A stretch of 64,000 nt of DNA from DASVRA01 sp036388855. Its GTDB lineage: Bacteria; Pseudomonadota; Alphaproteobacteria; Caulobacterales; Caulobacteraceae. Shown here piece by piece: positions 62,578-64,000 of the stretch. The position numbers were made by a program, and so were the translations under genes. Positions within the stretch are counted from its first letter, which is position 1; each line of letters starts with the position of its first letter. The notes beneath the pieces were generated by a model. It worked only from the letters and a program-made list of their open reading frames with translations. It was not told the origin of the DNA and ran no database searches. The stretch spans positions 62,001 through 126,000 of the forward strand of contig DASVRA010000030.1 in assembly GCA_036388855.1 (NCBI GenBank). The letters are read 5' to 3'.

Positions 62578-63544
62578 TCACGGCAGAGGAGCGTCGGACG
62601 CAATCATCTTTCCGGGATTCATGATTCCCCGCGGATCCAGGGATCTTTTGATTTCGCGCATCAAGGCCACCGCCGGCCCGTGCTCTTCCGCCAGAAGGCC
62701 GCACCGGTGCAGCCCGATGCCGTGTTCACCCGTACACGTCCCACCGAGGCGCAGAGCGCGCCGTGCGACAGCTTCAGCGACGGCTTCTGCTTTCTGATGC
62801 TCGCGCTCGTCTGCGGGATCGTAGGGGATCATCATGTGGAAGTTCCCATCTCCCACATGCCCTATCACGGTGGCTGAGAGACCCGCGGCTTCAGCCTCGG
62901 CTCGGCTCTCAAGGATGCACTCGGCGAGCCTGATATCGGTACGCAGGCGTCGGTGACGATGGTCTCCTTCCCCGGAGTAAGTCGCCGCGCCGTCCAGTAG
63001 GCGTCGTGACGAGCCTTCCAAAGGCGATTGCGCTCTTCAGTCGAGCATGCCCAGGCGAGATCACTCGCACCGAGCGAACTGGTGACACTACGAACCTGCT
63101 TAACGTCTTCCGCCACGCCAACGGGCGCGCCATGAAACTCGAAAAAATAGAGCGGGCCGCGCGTCGAAACCCTCCAATCCTGAGAAGCGGATGGACGCAT
63201 CCATCTGGCGCTCGTCCATCAGCTACTCGGGCGACCGGCACCCCCAGTTGAAGGACCATTATGACTGCGTCCACCGCCGATTTGAGGTCAGGGAACTGGC
63301 AAACCGCTGCGGCTATCTCCTCGGGAATTCCGAACAAGCGCAGCTGCAGCTCAGCTATCACGCCCAGCGTCCCTTCGCTGCCGAGGTACAGGGCGGTGAG
63401 GTCATAGCCAGCGGCCGACTTGCGGGCCCGTCCGCCGGTCCTGATTATTTCGCCAAAGGGCGTCACCACTGTGAGCCCCAACACCACCTCGCGCATGGTG
63501 CCGTAGCGAACCGCATTGGTGCCACTGGCGCGGGTCGCCGCCAT
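62578..63544 (-). pseudogene. FAD-linked oxidase (GlcD / D-lactate dehydrogenase type), frameshifted and 5' truncated
   Basis: Pieces of one FAD-binding-4/FAD-oxidase-C protein lie in order in different frames. MAATRASGTNAVRYGTM and the GSEGTLGVIAELQLRL segment come first (63544 down to about 63215). DLAWACSTEERNRLWKARHD comes next. ATVIGHVGDGNFHMMIP, CTGEHGIGLH and GIMNPGKMI come last, ending at 62578. At least two frameshifts are needed (near 63215 and 62935). The first hundred or so residues of the family are missing, replaced at about 63545 by unrelated methyltransferase sequence. It is not expected to make an active enzyme. Confidence 0.8.
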
Positions 63545-63894
63545 GTCACGGCGCCGAGGATTACGAAGCACGCGTCTTGTGTGGCGTCGAGGAGCACGTC
63601 GCTTCGTTTCTCGATCAGGTCGATAACCAAAACCTGTGCCAGCAAACTCACCTTCGAGCGAAAGCCCTTGAACTCCGGCCTGCCAAGGAATGAGGCGGGG
63701 ATGACGTAGTCGATCAGGCCGCCGGGTGGCACGTGATCCAGGGTTCGGCGCAGGAACATGGCGTAGAGGTTGAGCCACCCGTTGGAGATGTCGCCGAATT
63801 CGTCCTGCCGCTCGCTCTCGAGCGCCCGCGGCAATCGCAGATAGGGCGGATTGCCAACCTCGTGGTCGACTTGCCCGGCCGTTTCAACCGGCAC
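63545..63894 (-). pseudogene. N6-adenine DNA methyltransferase fragment (NPPY motif)
   Basis: A frame of about 115 codons contains VGNPPYLRLPRA, the catalytic motif IV of gamma/Eco57I-type adenine methyltransferases. LIDYVIPASFLGRPEFKGFR and LLDATQDACFVILGA follow. The SAM-binding motif and the C-terminal recognition part are absent, and the frame runs into FAD-oxidase sequence at 63545. It is a remnant of a restriction-modification or phage-defence methylase joined by deletion or recombination. Confidence 0.7.
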
Positions 63895-63953
63895 CGCCAG
63901 GCTGTCGCTCGCTTGACGAGGGAGCTTTTGCGACTAACCTGTTGAAAAGGCGG

Positions 63954-64000
63954 TGGTGGGTGTAGTAGGATTCGAACCTACGACCCGCTGATTAAGAGTC
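63954..64000 (-). tRNA. tRNA-Lys(CUU), 3' part only
   Basis: Read on the minus strand the DNA begins inside the anticodon arm: GACTCTTAATC gives the loop CTCTTAA with anticodon CUU. The variable region, a T arm with GTAGG-TTCGAAT-CCTAC, the acceptor strand TACACCC, discriminator A and an encoded CCA follow. The 5' half lies beyond the window. The 3' end faces the degenerate island, the usual polarity for integration into a tRNA gene. Confidence 0.88.

Overview
The window is GC-rich DNA from an alphaproteobacterium, most likely Caulobacterales (Caulobacter/Phenylobacterium/Brevundimonas type). The inference rests on high GC, frequent GTG/TTG starts, ATGA-type gene overlaps, two TonB-dependent receptors with polymer- or peptide-degrading partners, an Entner-Doudoroff cluster and a MalY-like sugar transporter. 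No ribosomal or other taxonomic marker is present, so the genus is not fixed.

Layout. (1) 1-3461: the 3' part of a DinG/Rad3-type helicase and an Amt ammonium transporter. (2) 3510-30256: an alpha-glucan locus that appears to run from the outer membrane to central metabolism. It holds a TonB receptor with two flavin halogenase-family proteins, a GH13 alpha-glucosidase, a LacI regulator, GH97, an esterase, a second GH13, a GH15 glucoamylase, then eda-glk-edd-zwf, a SLC45/MalY-like symporter and pgl. An MFS transporter and a Gfo/Idh oxidoreductase follow. (3) 30328-45775: ten co-oriented genes plus a divergent XRE-cupin regulator. The set combines a TonB receptor, a DUF1611/DgcN protein, a DgcA/dipeptide-epimerase protein, an M19 dipeptidase-like protein, a POT peptide transporter, a YkvI-type permease, an M28 peptidase and three serine beta-lactamase-fold hydrolases. 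I read this as a locus for scavenging D-glutamate-containing peptides, perhaps muropeptides. A shared CGTCCTG motif occurs at three of its promoters. This is the best candidate for an under-described system. (4) 46474-49402: a tightly overlapping type III PKS - methyltransferase - flavoprotein operon resembling phenolic-lipid (srsABC-like) clusters. (5) 49909-55890: two more beta-lactamase-fold hydrolases, an AraC regulator, and a DUF6249-like / ECF sigma / small membrane protein module whose sigma gene may start at CTG. (6) 56270-61727: two RTX calcium-repeat proteins divergent from a CadC-like membrane regulator with a beta-propeller. (7) 61728-64000: degenerate DNA with an RTX relic, a frameshifted FAD-linked oxidase and a DNA-methyltransferase fragment, ending at the 3' end of a tRNA-Lys(CUU) gene. 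This looks like a decayed island edge.

A family of short imperfect palindromes (GCAGGTG...CACCTGC) occurs only in the intergenic DNA from 46 to 62 kb. All functional statements come from reading motifs and context; no database search was run.
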